Positions 15,435 through 23,263 of a stretch of 64,000 nucleotides of DNA are shown in pieces (position 1 is the first letter of the stretch; each line of letters opens with the position of its first letter). Source of the stretch: an uncultured Prevotellaceae bacterium (GTDB lineage Bacteria; Bacteroidota; Bacteroidia; Bacteroidales; Bacteroidaceae); NCBI GenBank assembly GCA_949299545.1, contig CASGAM010000034.1, forward strand, positions 1 to 64,000, read 5' to 3'. The translations under genes were made by a program, and so were the position numbers. The notes below the pieces were generated by a model. It was not told the DNA's origin. It saw only the letters and a list, made by a program, of their open reading frames with translations, and made no database searches.

Positions 15435-16492
15435 CTTCTCCTTCTTGGTTTAAGTTTGTCCTTTTTCTTGTCGCTGTCGTTCCAGCTGTTGTCGTTTCCT
15501 CCACCGCCTCCGCCGGATAACACTTTGGCTTGGTGCGGCTGAACATACAACTCAATGAGCGTATCGATAGTTACACGGACTATGCTTCCGTCCGTTTCAT
15601 TGAAATATTCGTCACTTGCCGGGTTTTCCGATGTCTCGCCATGTTCATTGATTGTCGTGTCATTCCACGATACTGATGTACAGTCATGACAGATACCGCT
15701 TGCGGTCACAAGGTTTGGCTTGCGGTCGTTAACGGTCGCTTGCCAACGCAAGCCGTCGCTGATATTTCCACCCAACAGCCTGTCTATTTTGTAAAAGCCC
15801 ATGCTTCGGTCTATCCGCGAGCCGCTGAATGAAATGCCGTCTTTGGTGAACGACACGCCGACGATTTTGCCATTCCGCTTATCATACTTGAAGTTTGTCC
15901 CGATGCCCTGCTTGGCCAGTCTGTCACACAGTTCCGACCAACTGTTACAATGGGGCAAAGCCGCTTTGACGGCATCATGGATTTGGTATTTCACCTTGTC
16001 CTTGCCGCGCAGACGGTCACGCTTCACGTTCACCTTGCCTTTGGAAAAATGCAGGCCGTATTCCCTCGTGAGAGCCTTGCACACCGCCACGTTGCGTATG
16101 GCATCGTTCCGGTCGCTTATGGTGTTCCCGTCATTGTCCACCCTGTTGGCCACGATGTGCAAGTGCTGATGTTCCTTGTCAGTGTGGCGGCATACGATAT
16201 ATTGGGTGTTCACAATGCCCATGCGCTTCATGTACTCACGTGCTATTTCAGCCATCAGTCCGTCCGTCAGCTTGGGCGTGTCCTCGTGGGCGAAGTCCAG
16301 CGAGATGTGGTACACCGGATTTTTCAGCTTGCGCCCCGGCTTGTCATCAGCCTGTCCTTGCATACTCGCTGCGATGGTTGCATTATTGTCAAGCCTCACG
16401 TCCTTGCTGTCTATGAGCCGCGCTTTCTTTGGGTTGTTCACGTAGTTCACCAACTTGGCGAAGCTCGCCCGTTTCTTCAAGTCGCCCATCAT
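15431..16492 (-). CDS. Relaxase / mobilization nuclease (MobP-like, PF03432 type)
   Basis: A 353-residue relaxase. It opens GDLKKRASFAKLVNYVNNP and carries the metal-binding three-histidine motif in TDKEHQHLHIVANRV near residue 110. The C-terminal region is low in known motifs and has a GGGGGGN run close to the end. Relaxases nick oriT and stay bound to the 5' end of the transferred strand; the catalytic tyrosine is probably in the N-terminal YVNN region. It overlaps MobC by four bases (ATGA), a translational coupling typical of mob operons. No coupling protein or secretion gene is in the window, so this element is mobilizable rather than self-transmissible. Confidence 0.9.
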   Translation of the reverse strand: MMGDLKKRASFAKLVNYVNNPKKARLIDSKDVRLDNNATIAASMQGQADDKPGRKLKNPVYHISLDFAHEDTPKLTDGLMAEIAREYMKRMGIVNTQYIVCRHTDKEHQHLHIVANRVDNDGNTISDRNDAIRNVAVCKALTREYGLHFSKGKVNVKRDRLRGKDKVKYQIHDAVKAALPHCNSWSELCDRLAKQGIGTNFKYDKRNGKIVGVSFTKDGISFSGSRIDRSMGFYKIDRLLGGNISDGLRWQATVNDRKPNLVTASGICHDCTSVSWNDTTINEHGETSENPASDEYFNETDGSIVRVTIDTLIELYVQPHQAKVLSGGGGGGNDNSWNDSDKKKDKLKPRRRR

Positions 16493-16839
16493 ATCCTCGC
16501 GATGATTTTGTTGAACTCGTCCAACAGGACGGTGATTTTTTCTTTGGTTCTCGGAAAGCCTTGTTGATGTGCCATCTTCGCCAGTTGATTCAAGTTATTG
16601 CAACCACCCTCCAGCATCCTGATTTGCCGCCTGTCCTCCTGTGTCCGTGCTGCCACTACCTTGCCTTGAAGTAGCAGTTCGCGCAGGAAGTGCGATGGCT
16701 TCTTGCCAGCATCGGCAATCCGTTTCATGACCGTTTTCCACTCGGCCAGCGTGAGCCGTGTGGATATGGTCTTAGTCCGCGCCTTGCCCTTTGCGGCCTT
16801 GGGGCGGCCTCCCTTATTCAATCCTGTTTGTCGTTCCAT
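16489..16839 (-). CDS. mobC: MobC relaxosome protein
   Basis: A 116-residue protein starting at ATG 16839 (MERQTGLNKGGRPKA); a longer start at 16917 is possible but adds a poorly conserved stretch. A Lys/Arg-rich head is followed by a ribbon-helix-helix-like segment (TISTRLTLAEWKTVMKR) and the C-terminal MobC block with LEGGCNNLNQLAKMAHQ. MobC proteins bind and open oriT DNA for the relaxase. It is the first gene of the mob operon and faces the inverted repeat at 17015-17117. Confidence 0.85.
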   Translation of the reverse strand: MERQTGLNKGGRPKAAKGKARTKTISTRLTLAEWKTVMKRIADAGKKPSHFLRELLLQGKVVAARTQEDRRQIRMLEGGCNNLNQLAKMAHQQGFPRTKEKITVLLDEFNKIIARI

Positions 16840-17014
16840 ACGCTTTGTCTTTTCCTGTTTTGTAATAAACCGTATTTCACATTGCAAAAGATGCCCTTTT
16901 ACGGCCTGTTTTGCCATCTTTTACAAGACGAAAGGCTGCCTTTTGCAGAGTACCGAATAGCAATGCTTTACACGGTTGCCGCATCATGTCGGAAGAACCG
17001 GTTTTTAAATGGCG

Positions 17015-17117
17015 TTTTCAGGGCTGCAAGTCTGGTGTGCCGCCGTGCGTGTCGTCGCCTCCGTTATCGGTGGCGTGGTTTTCGTGGACGGAAACATTAA
17101 CTTGCCAGCCCTGAAAA
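17015..17117. other. Candidate oriT with long inverted repeat
   Basis: TTTTCAGGGCTGCAAG at 17015-17030 is repeated in inverted orientation at 17101-17117 with a single extra base, separated by 70 bp. The site is in the 293-bp gap immediately upstream of mobC, the usual position of the transfer origin. The nick site itself cannot be identified by eye. Confidence 0.5.
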
Positions 17118-17132
17118 TACAGCCATTCCATT

Positions 17133-17801
17133 TCATCCGTCACGCACTTCCCCAACGTCATTTGCCTGTTGCCTTGCCGACCGTTCCTTGTTCCGAAGAT
17201 ACTCCTCGTATGTAACGGCGTTGCGCCTTGCCTCCTCCCAAGCCTGTTCGCGTAACTCTTGTTCGCGCCTGTTGAATACTCTCGCACGCTCGTCGAGGAA
17301 GCAGCGCAGGCCGCGGATGATTACCGACGGCGTGAAGTAGCTGTAGAACTGGCCGTACCTGCCCGTGCAGAAGCGGTAGAAGAACAGCAGCAGCTCGTCG
17401 GTCTTGAGGTAGTGGAACTCCGTGGCGATAATCTTGGCGGTCTTGGCGAGCTGGTGCCTGTCGGCCTGTCCTTTCAGCCCCTCGAAGTTGCCGAGTTCAT
17501 AAAGCTGCGGCACCAGCCACGCCTCTGCTGCCGTGCCTCCGTAGCAGGCGTTCAGTTGCGACAGCGTGGGCGAACCGCCGAAGTGGCATCCGTCGGTGTC
17601 GGCGCACACCTCCGTCTGGCGGTCGGGGCTGTTGGCGAGCATGAAGTCCTTGACCGTAGGGTATATGCGTTTCAGTCTGTCATCGGCTTTCTCCTCCGTC
17701 AGCGCACTTGGCGATAAGCTCTTCCGTAAGGCTGGCTGCATCGCTGCACGCCCGTTCCCTGACGGCTGCGGCACCGTTTTCATGTTGTCCGTATTTCCCA
17801 T
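17133..17801 (-). CDS. DUF6633-like protein of mobilizable elements
   Basis: Up to 222 residues. The start is uncertain: ATG at 17801 gives a 122-bp overlap with the upstream gene, ATG at 17741 a 62-bp overlap. The conserved-looking part begins near RIYPTVKDFMLANSPDR and includes ELLLFFYRFCTGRYGQFY, followed by an Arg/Glu-rich helical tail. I recognise this as the DUF6633 type found beside relaxase genes in Bacteroidales; the family's function is unknown. GC content is high, in line with its mobile-element neighbours. Confidence 0.55.
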   Translation of the reverse strand: MGNTDNMKTVPQPSGNGRAAMQPALRKSLSPSALTEEKADDRLKRIYPTVKDFMLANSPDRQTEVCADTDGCHFGGSPTLSQLNACYGGTAAEAWLVPQLYELGNFEGLKGQADRHQLAKTAKIIATEFHYLKTDELLLFFYRFCTGRYGQFYSYFTPSVIIRGLRCFLDERARVFNRREQELREQAWEEARRNAVTYEEYLRNKERSARQQANDVGEVRDG

Positions 17802-18645
17802 AAGCCGCCGGCGTTATTTGTTCGGTTTCCCATGTGCGCCCGGCAAGGAAGTTACAGAAGTTCTTGCGGTACTTCGGGTCGGGTCTTGCGGCCACATACA
17901 GGGGAACGTACCTGAGTATGGCCTCCTTGTCCGCATCGGGCAGCGCACTCCACTGTCTTTCCAGTCCGGCAACATCGCCGACGGGCTTGCCGTACATGCC
18001 CCACACCGTACTGAACGCCGGTCTGACTTGCGTCTCCGCATTGACGGCAATGTTTTCTTTTTGGCAGGCAACGCTTTCTTCCATTTGTCTTGCGGCGACA
18101 TGAACATCTTTATGAAGTTCCCCAATTCCGGCATATCCGTTTTCAAGCGTTTTCGCATCCTCATCCTTTTCAGGGTTTTCTTCTTTGAAAGTTTCTTCTT
18201 TTTCATTTTCTCTATTTTTAAGTTTATGGTTATAGTTATTTTTATGGTTATCCCCGTCTGGCAACCGTCCGTTAGCGACCGTCAGCGGTCGCTTCCCGTC
18301 GCTTGCGTCCGCTGCCTTTGGCAAGCCGCCGCTGTCGGTCGCCTGCGTCGGCATGGTTCCGCTTGCAATCGTTTTACCTGCCGACGGACTTGCCCGCCTG
18401 CTTGCATTGGCGGCGTTCTTTGCGCACTTCTCACGGTAGGCGTCGGCGTTCCTGTCCACCTGCGACCTGAACATCATGAACACCGCCGTCAACGCCTTGT
18501 CATCCCATTCGGGTTCCGTGCCGTCCGCTGCGTATGCGAACAGTGCCTTGAACAGCCTGCCGGCCATCGCGTCGTCGAGGCAGTCCACCGCGCCGCGGTG
18601 CTCTATGTACACGGCAAAGCTCTTTATCTTGTGCTTCGTTTCCAT
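17680..18645 (-). CDS. DUF6291-like protein of mobilizable elements
   Basis: A 321-residue protein opening with a compact N-terminal domain (SFAVYIEHRGAVDCLDDAMA, then LFKALFAYAADG and a helix around FRSQVDRNADAYREKC). This N-terminal domain matches DUF6291, a family of replication-initiator-like or DNA-associated proteins in Bacteroidales elements. Residues ~90-200 are low-complexity, rich in Ala, Asn, Lys and Glu, and probably a disordered linker. A short C-terminal helical domain follows. It lies 4 bp after the HTH_17 gene stop and overlaps the DUF6633 gene, so all three are likely co-transcribed. Function not established. Confidence 0.55.
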   Translation of the reverse strand: METKHKIKSFAVYIEHRGAVDCLDDAMAGRLFKALFAYAADGTEPEWDDKALTAVFMMFRSQVDRNADAYREKCAKNAANASRRASPSAGKTIASGTMPTQATDSGGLPKAADASDGKRPLTVANGRLPDGDNHKNNYNHKLKNRENEKEETFKEENPEKDEDAKTLENGYAGIGELHKDVHVAARQMEESVACQKENIAVNAETQVRPAFSTVWGMYGKPVGDVAGLERQWSALPDADKEAILRYVPLYVAARPDPKYRKNFCNFLAGRTWETEQITPAAYGKYGQHENGAAAVRERACSDAASLTEELIAKCADGGESR

Positions 18646-18649
18646 AGAG

Positions 18650-19024
18650 CTACCAGTTTTTCTTGCCGGGCTTGCGCCTGTGCGTTGACATTATCGCCTC
18701 ATTTTTCTCGTCCGCGGTCAGCGGCACGGGGTTCTTGCGGTTGGCCTCCAGCCACTTGTCAAGCTCGTCCTTGTACAGCACGTAACGCTTTCCTGGTTTC
18801 GTGGCGGGTATCGTGCCGTTGGCCAGCTTCATGTAGAATGTGCCGATGGGGATTTTCATGTACGCCGAAGCCTCCTCCACGCTCATGGGAAGGTGCGCGT
18901 CACCCTTGCGTGGCTTGTCCGCGTCCTTCATCTCGGCGAGCATCAGCTTCATGCCCGACACTTCGTCGAGCAGCCTTGCCACCACCCGTGGCAGGTCGTT
19001 GAATGTGAGTTCCGTCTTTTCCAT
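18650..19024 (-). CDS. HTH_17 excisionase-family DNA-binding protein
   Basis: A 124-residue protein; start at ATG 19024 (MEKTELTFNDLPRVV), since the longer frame upstream lacks family character. A short helical lead is followed by an excisionase-type winged helix: PMSVEEASAYMKIPIGTFYM, then ANGTIPATKPGKRYVLYKDE and LDKWLEANRK. Such proteins act as recombination directionality factors or as small regulators in mobile elements. It heads the run HTH_17-DUF6291-DUF6633. Confidence 0.8.
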   Translation of the reverse strand: MEKTELTFNDLPRVVARLLDEVSGMKLMLAEMKDADKPRKGDAHLPMSVEEASAYMKIPIGTFYMKLANGTIPATKPGKRYVLYKDELDKWLEANRKNPVPLTADEKNEAIMSTHRRKPGKKNW

Positions 19025-19318
19025 TTCGCAAATCGTTTTTTGGTTACGGCGGCAAAGGAACGCTATGGATATGCGCTGGATGCGGCCACAGGATAATAAC
19101 AGCGCAATCACGGCACAATAATTCCACTGACTGCGAGTTTCCGCGACCAAACGTGAAAGGAAAGGCCTGTGAACGGGGCGTAAGGGCAAAACAAAAGCGC
19201 CCGTTGCCGTGGATGGCAGCGGACGCTTGCGGATGTATTGTCTTAAAATTCAGGCCAAGGCCGTAACCATGACCTGCTGTATGGATTTGTCTTTACCCAT
19301 AAGTCATTAAGATGCTCT

Positions 19319-20152
19319 TCATTCGGCATAGGGATAATGGAAGGCATAACAGCAGTCCTCAGGCTCGTCAATCGGAATCCGGCAGGCTTTTGGGTTGAGC
19401 TTGAAGTTCTTTATGCTCTCTATCTCGGTGTCCTTGAACACGTCGGGGAACATGGCCTTGATGAACACGGCACGTGCCGTGCCGTCGTAGCCGTTCTCCT
19501 TGCCCAGCCGTTCGCCGATGTTCCATGCGAAGTGGCGCAGGTCTACGGTGGTGAGTTTCCCCGTCAGCCGTATGGCCGCTGGCCTGTGCGTGCTGTCTTC
19601 CGCCCACAGGCGTATCTCGCCGCACAGCAACGCGAGGCTTTCCTCGTCCATGTATGGCGGCATGATGTAGTTCACGTAGTCCATGATTGCGTTTACAAGT
19701 CCGGCCTTCTCCTGCTCGCACTGCCGCCTGTGCTGTTCGCAGCGCATGGCGTATGTGTCTGGATTACTGGATGGGGCAGTGGGCTGTTCACAGGTTTGAA
19801 CGTCTGACACGGTATTGGCTTCGGCCTTGACAAGGCTTTCGTCTTGTATTTCTTCTCCTGAAGCAGCGGTTTCAACCTCGGACAATGGCTGTCGGTTTAG
19901 TTTCCTCCTGCATATGCTGACGTACAGTTCGGCAGGAAGCATCTGGAACGTCAGGGCGTATAGCAGCCACAGTAGCGCGTTGCTTCCGATGAATGTCACG
20001 GCTCTTACCATTCCGTCGTGCCCAAAGTCGTTGCCCACATGTACCGCCACCATTAAGGATATGGCGAGAATGGCCACGCCGGGCAGGCCCCATACAAGGC
20101 AGGCTTCCCTGAAGGTAGACAAGTTTGTCTTTTTCTTATAGTTATTCTCCAT
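19319..20152 (-). CDS. Hypothetical membrane protein of the mobile element
   Basis: A 277-residue protein starting at ATG 20152 (MENNYKKKTNLSTFRE). Two membrane helices lie near residues 20-40 (LPGVAILAISLMVAVHV) and 52-72 (FIGSNALLWLLYALTFQML), followed by a long soluble part with a helical region around residues 130-160 and a C-terminal block FAWNIGERLGKENGYDG. I do not recognise the family. The soluble part resembles small structural domains seen repeatedly in Bacteroidales elements, but I give no function. The nearest genes are the HTH_17 protein and the hairpin array. Confidence 0.6.
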   Translation of the reverse strand: MENNYKKKTNLSTFREACLVWGLPGVAILAISLMVAVHVGNDFGHDGMVRAVTFIGSNALLWLLYALTFQMLPAELYVSICRRKLNRQPLSEVETAASGEEIQDESLVKAEANTVSDVQTCEQPTAPSSNPDTYAMRCEQHRRQCEQEKAGLVNAIMDYVNYIMPPYMDEESLALLCGEIRLWAEDSTHRPAAIRLTGKLTTVDLRHFAWNIGERLGKENGYDGTARAVFIKAMFPDVFKDTEIESIKNFKLNPKACRIPIDEPEDCCYAFHYPYAE

Positions 20153-20203
20153 TGTCGTTTGTTTTCCACAAAGGTAGGAATGTTGGCAGACATCCGTGAA
20201 CAA

Positions 20204-20428
20204 CCGTGGGCTAAATCCCTGAATGTTAAGTTTATTTACGCTTTGGGCATGAAATCATACTTAAAATCATACTTGAATACTTTGAAACAGGATTGGTAGG
20301 CAATAAAAGGATGGTATTGTCCATGCCTGGACTTTTATTGCATCCGCATAATAAGCGTCATTAGGATAAGGCCGTATAAAAGCAGGCAGAGGTCGACAAA
20401 ACATCGCCCCTATGAAGAAGCTCTAACA
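20204..20428. other. Non-coding gap before the hairpin array
   Basis: About 225 bp upstream of the membrane-protein gene with no reading frame or repeat that I can support; it probably carries that gene's promoter. Confidence 0.35.
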
Positions 20429-20671
20429 GGGGGTTGTAGTTTCAACAACCCCCTTATGTACCAAAGGCTTACGTTGCAAAACTGTTTTGTCCGAAAGAGT
20501 GGTATAGGAGGGGGTGGCCATTTTGGCCACCCCCTCCCTGTCCGGTATCGGCAAACTGCATAAGGAACTGTTTGACGACAAGGATTTGCCGGGGGTGACC
20601 GTTTTGGTCACCCCTCACCTTTAGCACGCAGTATTAGCAAAGAGGGGGTTGCCGTTTGGGTAACCCCCTCT
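20429..20671. repeat. Array of four GC-rich hairpins downstream of the integrase
   Basis: Four palindromes: 20429-20453 (9-bp stem), 20507-20537 (14-bp perfect stem with loop TTT), 20592-20614 (9 bp) and 20641-20671 (10 bp). Each has a GGGGGT arm, a T-containing loop and an ACCCCC arm, while the two or three bases next to the loop vary with compensating changes. Centres are 81, 81 and 53 bp apart. They lie just past the 3' end of the integrase gene. None is followed by a T-run, so ordinary termination is not an adequate explanation. They may be protein-binding or single-strand recombination sites. Confidence 0.75.
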
Positions 20672-20693
20672 GTCTGCCAACGGTTTAATCCTT

Positions 20694-21854
20694 TCATACT
20701 GCAAGGTTGCTTTTACCTTCGGTTCCTGCCTCCTGTTCCGTTACATGGTGTTTCAGCGTTATCTTGTCCACCGACTGCCGCTTCAGCTCGTCGGCCATGT
20801 CCGCGTAAATCTGCGTCGTACTTACGTTCTTGTGGGCGAGGAGCCTCTGCACGACGTAGATGCTCGTGCCCGCCTCGACCTGCAGCGAGCCGAAGGTGTG
20901 GCGGCTTGAATGGAAGCTTATCCGCTTGGTTATCCCTGCGGCCTTGAGCCACTTCTTCAGCGGTGCCTGCGTCATGCTGTCCGTGAAGCCGGGGAACACG
21001 CGCCCCGTGCCTCTCGGTCCGGCAAGTTCTAAAGCCTCGTCGCTTATCGGGTTGTTCACGAGGTCTTTCGTCTTCTGCATCCTCACCGTGACGTACATCC
21101 TGCCGTCGCCGTATGGTTGTATGTTTTCCCACGTGAGGGCTTTCACGTCGCTCTTGCGCAGCCCCGTCAGGCAGGCGAACAGGAAGGCGTTCTTCAGGAC
21201 GGGCGCGTCGCACGGGGTGTCGGCGAGCCGTTCCAGTTCCTCCTGCGACAGGTGTTCCTTCTCTGTCGGTATGGTGTCGATGCGCTCAAGGAAGCCGTTT
21301 GGGTTCTCCCGTATCTTCCGCTCGCGGTATGCGGTGTGCAGCACCGCTCGGAACGTCGACCAGTAACCGGCCACGGAGTTTATGTGCAGCTTCCTTTTTG
21401 TGTGGAGGAACTGCGGGGCGACAAGCAGGTACTCCTTGAAACGGTTGCACAGCTCCACGTCTATCTCCCCGAAAGTGCATTTCCCTGCCGTGAAGCGGTG
21501 GAAGTGCTTGTAGACGTGTTCCCACTTCTTGTTCTTCTTTCCGGCCTTTGCCTTGAAGTAGGCGAGGAAGTCGCCTTTCGTCTTCTCCTTGTCGAAGAAG
21601 TCGTAACGCTCGTTCACCACCGCCTCGTACCTGCGGCAGCGCAACGCCTCCGCACGCTCGGTCATGCGCTCGTTGTAGTCGCGCTCGCGCTGGTTTTTCG
21701 GTTTAGCGTAGATGTAGATGCCGAGCGATTCGTGGCGTATGACCTTCATGGTCGCCTCGTCGCGGTAGCCTGGGTAATAGTCAAGGTAGAAGGACAGCTG
21801 CCGTCCGTCCTTAATCTTGCGCGTGCGCAATGTCACTGTCTTGCAAATGTTCAT
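20694..21854 (-). CDS. int: Tyrosine-type integrase of the mobilizable element
   Basis: A 386-residue integrase. The N-terminal arm (TLRTRKIKDGRQLSFYLDYY) and a SAM-like domain are followed by a complete catalytic domain: first Arg in CLTGLRKSDVKALTW, HSSRHTFGSLQVEAG, and the tyrosine in HKNVSTTQIYADM. This is the family that drives Bacteroidales integrative elements. It is GC-rich like the mob genes, lies just upstream (on its strand) of the hairpin array, and sits beside the multi-HTH regulator. The attachment sites cannot be located without an empty-site comparison. Confidence 0.92.
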   Translation of the reverse strand: MNICKTVTLRTRKIKDGRQLSFYLDYYPGYRDEATMKVIRHESLGIYIYAKPKNQRERDYNERMTERAEALRCRRYEAVVNERYDFFDKEKTKGDFLAYFKAKAGKKNKKWEHVYKHFHRFTAGKCTFGEIDVELCNRFKEYLLVAPQFLHTKRKLHINSVAGYWSTFRAVLHTAYRERKIRENPNGFLERIDTIPTEKEHLSQEELERLADTPCDAPVLKNAFLFACLTGLRKSDVKALTWENIQPYGDGRMYVTVRMQKTKDLVNNPISDEALELAGPRGTGRVFPGFTDSMTQAPLKKWLKAAGITKRISFHSSRHTFGSLQVEAGTSIYVVQRLLAHKNVSTTQIYADMADELKRQSVDKITLKHHVTEQEAGTEGKSNLAV

Positions 21855-21960
21855 GGTTCATTCTCGTTTTTGATTGTTACTGTGCCGCAAAGGAAAGGAA
21901 TGGCACGGCTGTGGAAGCTGTCATTCACGGTAATTCACGGATAATAGCGCAATCACAGGG

Positions 21961-22914
21961 TTATTGTAGTTCCTGTGACCTACGCTCCGCCATCACGCGC
22001 TCCACGTCGGTCTTGAGCAGCAGGTTCTTCACACCGACTTTAACCTTCCCTATGTTCTTCACTTTCACTATATGGCAGATGTTCGCCTTGCTCAGCCCGT
22101 ACTTGTATTGGATGTCCTCAACGGTGCAGTAGTCGGCGTTGGATGCCAGGTCTGTCCTGCGCAAGCGGTCGAGATGCTCTTTCGAGTAGTAGGTGCGTCC
22201 GTACTCGCGTTTGGTGGGTATGCCGTGGCGATGGGCGTATGCCCTCAACGCGCTGCGCCCCATACCGTACCGTTCCTCCACTTCCTCCGGCAGTAGCCAT
22301 TCTCTGATATTGGCGGTATCGACTGCTACGCCGAGAAGTTCCTCGACGTGCCTGCGGCTGTAGTAGTTCTTCCCGGCTATACGGCACATCGGAACGGCGT
22401 TGCGCTTGGCCGACGTGTAAAGCCATGACTGCTTGACCTTGAACTTCGCCATGACTTCCTCGCCTGAATAGTATTCGGGCACTCCGGCGCTTTCATCCGT
22501 CCGTGCCGTCCTATGGCTTCCGGCTTTGGCCTTTGCCTTGCCACCGTCGGTCGCTCTTGGCTTGGCGAATGGAAGCACCCTGCAATAAGGGCTTGCCTCC
22601 AGCATGGCCTCGATGTCGGCTTTTCGCACGAATGACATCCTGCCGCTGATGCGCGAGGCTTTCAGCTTGCCCTGTGCCACTAATTTGTAGATGTACTGGC
22701 GTGTGCAGCCCATGAGCACGGCGGCCTTCGAGAACGTGAAATACTCCTGTTGCCGAAGCTCAGACAAGGGCTCGACACCGTTCATGAAGTCTTGCGTCTT
22801 TTTCTTCCTTGCCCGTTTCGCTTCTGCGGCGCACTTTTCGCAGCAGTACTTCTGCATCCCGCTGTTCACTGTGAACTCCCTGCCGCAGAATGCGCATTTC
22901 CTTGTTTTCCTCAT
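21961..22914 (-). CDS. Zinc-ribbon and multi-HTH regulator
   Basis: A 317-residue protein, start at ATG 22914 (MRKTRKCAFCGREFTV). Residues ~6-28 form a zinc ribbon with C-x2-C and CCEKC. Three or four excisionase/MerR-like helix-turn-helix units follow: FTFSKAAVLMGCTRQYIYKL, YYSGEEVMAKFKVKQSWLYT, LLPEEVEERYGMGRSALRAY and YCTVEDIQYKYGLSKANICH. Each is followed by a wing-like segment such as GRMSFVRKADIEAML or GRTYYSKEHLDRL. Several DNA-reading heads in one chain suggest binding to repeated sites, and a 26-bp direct repeat lies in its own leader. It is read toward the integrase (106 bp away), so it likely controls integration, excision or mobilization. Confidence 0.8.
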   Translation of the reverse strand: MRKTRKCAFCGREFTVNSGMQKYCCEKCAAEAKRARKKKTQDFMNGVEPLSELRQQEYFTFSKAAVLMGCTRQYIYKLVAQGKLKASRISGRMSFVRKADIEAMLEASPYCRVLPFAKPRATDGGKAKAKAGSHRTARTDESAGVPEYYSGEEVMAKFKVKQSWLYTSAKRNAVPMCRIAGKNYYSRRHVEELLGVAVDTANIREWLLPEEVEERYGMGRSALRAYAHRHGIPTKREYGRTYYSKEHLDRLRRTDLASNADYCTVEDIQYKYGLSKANICHIVKVKNIGKVKVGVKNLLLKTDVERVMAERRSQELQ

Positions 22915-22974
22915 ACTTCGCTTTTTTGACGTTTGACATGAAAAATCATGCATTCCTGCCACGGGTGAACTGAC

Positions 22975-23080
22975 GTAAACGGCTGTAAACCGTCGTCACA
23001 TAATTGGGCTTGCGTTGCGGTAGGCAAACGTCCGTCCTTGTTTTGTCGCCGTATGTAAACGGAAGTAAACCGTTGTCACA
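22975..23080. repeat. 26-bp direct repeat pair in the multi-HTH gene leader
   Basis: GTAAACGG-nn-GTAAACCGT-n-GTCACA occurs at 22975-23000 and at 23055-23080, 80 bp apart, differing at only three positions. Each copy contains the inverted motif ACGG...CCGT. A weaker repeat, TTGCGTTGCGG and TTGCGTTCCGC, follows each unit at similar distance. The pair lies between a -7 box at 23140-23147 and the start codon, so it is suited to autoregulation. Confidence 0.65.
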
Positions 23081-23139
23081 AGATAGACATATGTTGCGTT
23101 CCGCAAGCGGTCAATGTTCTCTGCGGTAGAAATACGTTG

Positions 23140-23147
23140 CAAAAATA
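23140..23147 (-). promoter_or_regulatory. -7 box of the multi-HTH regulator gene
   Basis: Leftward TATTTTTG, a match to TAnnTTTG, leaving a leader of about 220 nt that includes the direct repeats. Confidence 0.45.
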
Positions 23148-23189
23148 TACTGAAAGTCAGGGAAATCCAAAAAGCATCCGTGAAGTGTT

Positions 23190-23220
23190 AAAAAGAAAAA
23201 GACATTGAAAATCAATGTCT
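23190..23220 (-). terminator. Terminator of the LRR gene
   Basis: agacattga at 23200-23208 pairs with tcaatgtct at 23212-23220. On the leftward strand it is followed by a T-rich run (complement of 23190-23199). Confidence 0.75.
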
Positions 23221-23263
23221 TGCAGATGGTTGCTCGTGGTAGTTTGTGGTTGGTTATATGCTT

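Noticed and set aside
18270-18360. Third copy of the 69-bp palindromic repeat (GCGGTCGC words inside the DUF6291 gene)
   Set aside because: Similarity is limited to short GC-rich words within low-complexity coding sequence; it does not align along the 69-bp unit or fold as one palindrome.
17566-19002. Long rightward open frame of 478 codons opposite the DUF6291 and HTH_17 genes
   Set aside because: It lies antisense to genes with clear family features; the frame is open because of high GC, and its translation is Arg/Cys/Pro-rich without recognisable domains.
20429-20671. Hairpin array as a CRISPR array
   Set aside because: Units are self-complementary hairpins at uneven spacing with no constant direct repeat and spacer pattern, and no cas genes are near.
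13426-23263. Self-transmissible conjugative transposon
   Set aside because: Only mobC, relaxase and MobB-like genes are present; no tra genes, coupling protein or VirB4-like ATPase were found, so it is classed as mobilizable.
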